From positions 1 to 64,000 of the forward strand of contig NZ_LZLQ01000129.1 of assembly GCF_001673315.1 (NCBI RefSeq): DNA of 64,000 nucleotides. The letters run 5' to 3'. The stretch's first letter is position 1. Every line of letters starts with the position of its first letter. The notes beneath the pieces were generated by a model that made no database searches, was not told the origin of the DNA, and was given only the letters and a program-made list of their open reading frames with translations. The DNA comes from Mycobacterium asiaticum (lineage in GTDB: Bacteria > Actinomycetota > Actinomycetes > Mycobacteriales > Mycobacteriaceae). Made by a program: the position numbers and the translations under genes. Shown piece after piece: positions 59,473 to 64,000 of this stretch.

Positions 59473-60613
59473 CCGCCACGCTGAACAAAGGCGAGCTGTT
59501 CTCGTCCTTTGACGTTGACGCGTTCGAAGTGCCGCATGGTCGCGACGAGATCTGGCGGTTCACGCCGCTGAAGCGACTGCGCGGCTTGCACGACGGTTCA
59601 GCCCTTGCTACGGGCAACGCCGTGATCACCGTCAGTGAGCACGACGGTGTGCGGACCGAGACGGTGCGGCGCGGCGACGAACGATTGGGCGAGGGCGGTG
59701 TACCCGCCGACCGCGTTGCGGCGCAGGCATTCTCGTCGTTCAATTCCGCAGTGTTGGTCTCTGTCGGTCGTGACACGCAGGTCGCCGAGCCGGTCAACAT
59801 CACCGTCGCCGGTCCCGGAGCCGGTGCGGTCGCATATGGCCACCTGCAGATCCGGGTGGCCGAACTCGGTGAGGTCGTCGTCGTCGTCGATCACAAGGGC
59901 AGCGGAACTTACGCCGACAACGTTGAATTCGTCGTCGACGACTCTGCCCGGCTCACGGTCATCTCGATCGCCGACTGGGCCGACGACGCCGTGCACGTCA
60001 GCGCGCACCACGCCCGGTTGGGCAAAGACGCGGTGTTGCGCCATGTCACGATCACGCTGGGCGGCGAGGTGGTTCGCACGGCGACCAACGTGCGGTTCGC
60101 CGGTCCCGGTGGTGATGCGGAGTTGTTGGGGCTGTACTTCGCCGACGACGGTCAGCACCTCGAGTCGCGGCTGTTGGTCGATCATGCCCAACCCGACTGC
60201 AGGTCCAACGTGCTGTACAAGGGTGCGCTGCAAGGAGATCCGTCTTCCCGTCTGCCCGACGCCCACACGGTGTGGGTGGGCGACGTGTTGATCCGGGCCG
60301 AGGCCACCGGCACCGACACCTTCGAGATGAACCGCAATCTGGTGCTCACCGACGGTGCGAGGGCCGATTCGGTGCCCAACCTGGAGATCGAGACCGGCGA
60401 GATCGTCGGTGCCGGGCATGCCAGCGCCACTGGACGATTCGACGACGAGCAACTGTTCTACCTGCGTTCCCGGGGCATCCCCGAAGAGCAGGCCCGCCGG
60501 CTGGTGATCCGCGGCTTCTTCGGCGAGATCGTCTCCAAGATCGCGGTGCCCGAGGTACGGGAGCGTTTGACCGCAGCCATCGAACACGAACTGGAAATAA
60601 CGGAAAAGACAGC

Positions 60614-60617
<4 letters not shown>
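59469..60617 (+). CDS. sufD: Fe-S assembly protein SufD
   Basis: 382 residues, paralogous to SufB in the C-terminal part ([30 protein letters not shown]). Forms the SufBC2D complex and takes part in iron entry. N-terminal region is short and specific. Overlaps neighbours by ATGA on both sides. Confidence 0.94.
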
Positions 60618-62651
<2,034 letters not shown>

Positions 62652-62653
62652 CG

Positions 62654-63115
62654 TTGCGACTCGAGCAGATTTACCAGGACGTGATCCTGGACCATTACAA
62701 GCATCCGCATCACCGCGGGTTGCGCGAACCGTTTGCCGCCGAAGTGTTCCACGTCAACCCGGTGTGCGGTGACGAAGTCACGCTGCGGGTCGCGCTTTCC
62801 GACGACGGTGTGACTATCTCGGACATCTCCTACGACGGGCAGGGTTGCTCGATCAGTCAGGCCTCGACGTCGGTGCTGACCGAGCAGGTCATCGGCCAAA
62901 CCGTCCCGCAGGCACTCGAGACCCTCGACGCGTTCACGGCGATGATCTCCTCGCGCGGGAACGTGCAGGGTGACGAGGATGTTCTGGGTGACGGAGTAGC
63001 GTTCGCAGGAGTAGCCAAGTATCCGGCGCGAGTGAAATGTGCGTTACTCGGCTGGATGGCTTTCAAAGACGCCCTGGTGCAGGCCCACGCAGTGTTCGAG
63101 GAGGTTGATCAATGA
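62654..63115 (+). CDS. sufU: Zinc-dependent sulfurtransferase SufU
   Basis: 153 residues. VNPVCGDEV, GQGCSISQAS and RVKCALLGW supply the zinc ligands (Cys, Asp, Cys, Cys) of SufU, which takes persulfide from SufS. No ATG or GTG is available: TTG at 62654 is the likely start, 2 bp after the sufS stop; a CTG at 62648 corresponds in position to the GTG I recall in M. tuberculosis. Confidence 0.92.
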   Translation: MRLEQIYQDVILDHYKHPHHRGLREPFAAEVFHVNPVCGDEVTLRVALSDDGVTISDISYDGQGCSISQASTSVLTEQVIGQTVPQALETLDAFTAMISSRGNVQGDEDVLGDGVAFAGVAKYPARVKCALLGWMAFKDALVQAHAVFEEVDQ

Positions 63116-63480
63116 GCGAAACCACGGTGCCCGGCAGTGAAACAAGCGCCACCGACCAGAATTTCCTCGCCGATCTGGAGGAGGCCATGCGCGACGTGGT
63201 CGATCCGGAACTCGGTATCAACGTCGTCGACCTCGGGTTGGTCTACGGACTGAATCTCGAAGAGGGCGACGAGGGAACCATCGCGCTCATCGACATGACT
63301 CTGACCTCTCCGGCGTGCCCACTCACCGACGTCATCGAGGACCAATCGCGTTCCGCCCTGGTGGGTGCGGGCCTGGTCGACGAGATCCGAATCAACTGGG
63401 TCTGGAATCCACCTTGGGGTCCGGACAAGATCACCGAAGAGGGCCGCGAACAGCTGCGGGCCCTCGGTTTCACCGTCTAG
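63112..63480 (+). CDS. sufT: Fe-S maturation factor SufT (DUF59/MIP18 family)
   Basis: 122 residues. EAMRDVVDPELGINVVDLGLVYGL and LTSPACPLTDVIEDQ (reactive Cys) are the DUF59 signatures; helps deliver clusters to apoproteins. ATG overlaps sufU. Its TAG shares the CTAG at 63477-63480 with the convergent phosphatase stop. Last gene of the suf operon. Confidence 0.93.
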   Translation: MSETTVPGSETSATDQNFLADLEEAMRDVVDPELGINVVDLGLVYGLNLEEGDEGTIALIDMTLTSPACPLTDVIEDQSRSALVGAGLVDEIRINWVWNPPWGPDKITEEGREQLRALGFTV

Positions 63481-64000
63481 ACCGGGACACCTAGCGCCAA
63501 CAGGGCGACGTCGTCCTCGACCCCTGGCCCGAGCTCGGCGAGCAGCTCGCGCAGCGACACGATGATTCCCGAGGCACTCGACGGCGCGTGGATCTGGGCG
63601 AAACGACGCAACGCATAGTCGTCGTCATAGCGTTGTGGGCCGGTACCGATGCGGGCCTCGGTCAGACCGTCGGTGTAAAGCAGCATTGTGTCGCCGGGAC
63701 CCAGTACAAAGCGGGTAGCGACGAATTCCGGCTTGCTCAGCATGCCTACCGCTTGGCCACCTGCCGTCGATATCTCGCTGGCGGTACCGCTTGAGTCCAG
63801 ACGCAGCGCGGGTGGATGCCCGCCGCTGGCGAGGTGCACATCCACACCGTGCTCAGTGGGACGCAAGGTCCCGACGATCACCGTGGCGAAAGCGCTCGCG
63901 TCGCCGGGCAGGTGCTGGCCCAGGACGCTGTTCAGCGTGTGCAACACCGACACGGGGTCGGCGTTCATCACCGCGGCCGCGCGCAGTGTGTAGCGCGTCA
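63477..64000 (-). CDS. SpoIIE/PP2C-type serine phosphatase, C-terminal part (continues past the window)
   Basis: The frame is open to the right edge and begins in the window as TRYTLRAAAVMNADP, a conserved internal part of the SpoIIE/RsbU phosphatase fold, so the start lies outside. ASGGHPPALRL, LLYTDGLTEAR and the final EDDVALLALG (metal Asp pair) are complete. Such enzymes dephosphorylate anti-sigma antagonists, or act with PAS and HATPase modules as in M. tuberculosis Rv1364c. In M. tuberculosis, as I recall, an acyl-CoA dehydrogenase gene follows sufT instead. Confidence 0.88.
   Translation of the reverse strand, partial: TRYTLRAAAVMNADPVSVLHTLNSVLGQHLPGDASAFATVIVGTLRPTEHGVDVHLASGGHPPALRLDSSGTASEISTAGGQAVGMLSKPEFVATRFVLGPGDTMLLYTDGLTEARIGTGPQRYDDDYALRRFAQIHAPSSASGIIVSLRELLAELGPGVEDDVALLALGVPV

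Overview
The window reads as chromosomal DNA of a slow-growing Mycobacterium outside the M. tuberculosis complex. Evidence: high GC with many ATGA/GTGA start-stop overlaps; a PE_PGRS-type gene; lprG-p55; mptB; whiA; a WXG-free but otherwise typical mycobacterial gene order that follows M. tuberculosis Rv1404-Rv1466 closely; and a ppc gene beside secG, which I recall being absent from M. tuberculosis and present in M. leprae and other species. Ortholog locus names are from memory of family and order, not from a search.

Layout. 1-5.1 kb: an accessory catabolic cluster (two acyl-CoA dehydrogenases, an SDR, a nitroreductase-fold protein) followed by a tandem TetR fusion with its own operator and a coupled leader ORF, then an NAD(P)-binding oxidoreductase. 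5.1-6.1 kb: a decaying PE_PGRS gene. 6.1-16.6 kb: MarR regulator, fmt, rsmB, rpe and the riboflavin genes ribG, ribE, ribBA, ribH, interrupted on the other strand by the lipid-export pair p55-lprG. Between ribBA and ribH lie four 55-bp MIRU-like repeats that form a chain of coupled minicistrons. 16.7-21.6 kb: uvrC-rapZ-yvcK-whiA. 21.7-30.1 kb: lipid genes (WS/DGAT, LipO, FadD12, acyltransferase) and a membrane protein/FAD oxidoreductase pair. 30.5-31.4 kb: a secreted Pro/Gly/Val repeat protein with a strong terminator.

31.7-34.8 kb: gap-pgk-tpiA. 34.8-38.3 kb: an accessory divergent pair, a tandem heme-oxygenase-like diiron (HDO-fold) protein and a PAS-GGDEF-EAL protein with an operator-like palindrome on its -35 box. 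38.4-41.5 kb: secG and ppc. 41.5-48.5 kb: the pentose phosphate operon tkt-tal-zwf2-opcA-pgl with a small coiled-coil gene. 48.7-52.4 kb: heme O and heme A synthases (ctaB, ctaA), qor and an ATP-grasp-like gene. 52.4-53.5 kb: an AbiEi/DUF559-like gene bracketed by 59-bp direct repeats. 53.5-56.9 kb: an ABC exporter and the mannosyltransferase mptB. 56.9-57.2 kb: a five-copy 58-bp VNTR with a hairpin in every unit. 57.3-63.5 kb: the SUF iron-sulfur operon sufR-B-D-C-S-U-T, preceded by an exact ACACT-N5-TGTGA operator. The window ends inside a SpoIIE/PP2C phosphatase gene on the minus strand.

The most unusual items are the duplicated HDO-like protein in which only the first copy keeps its metal ligands, the ribBA-ribH chain of minicistrons built from MIRU-like repeats, the repeat-bracketed nuclease-like gene, and the tandem TetR with an operator whose half-sites recur at the c-di-GMP gene.
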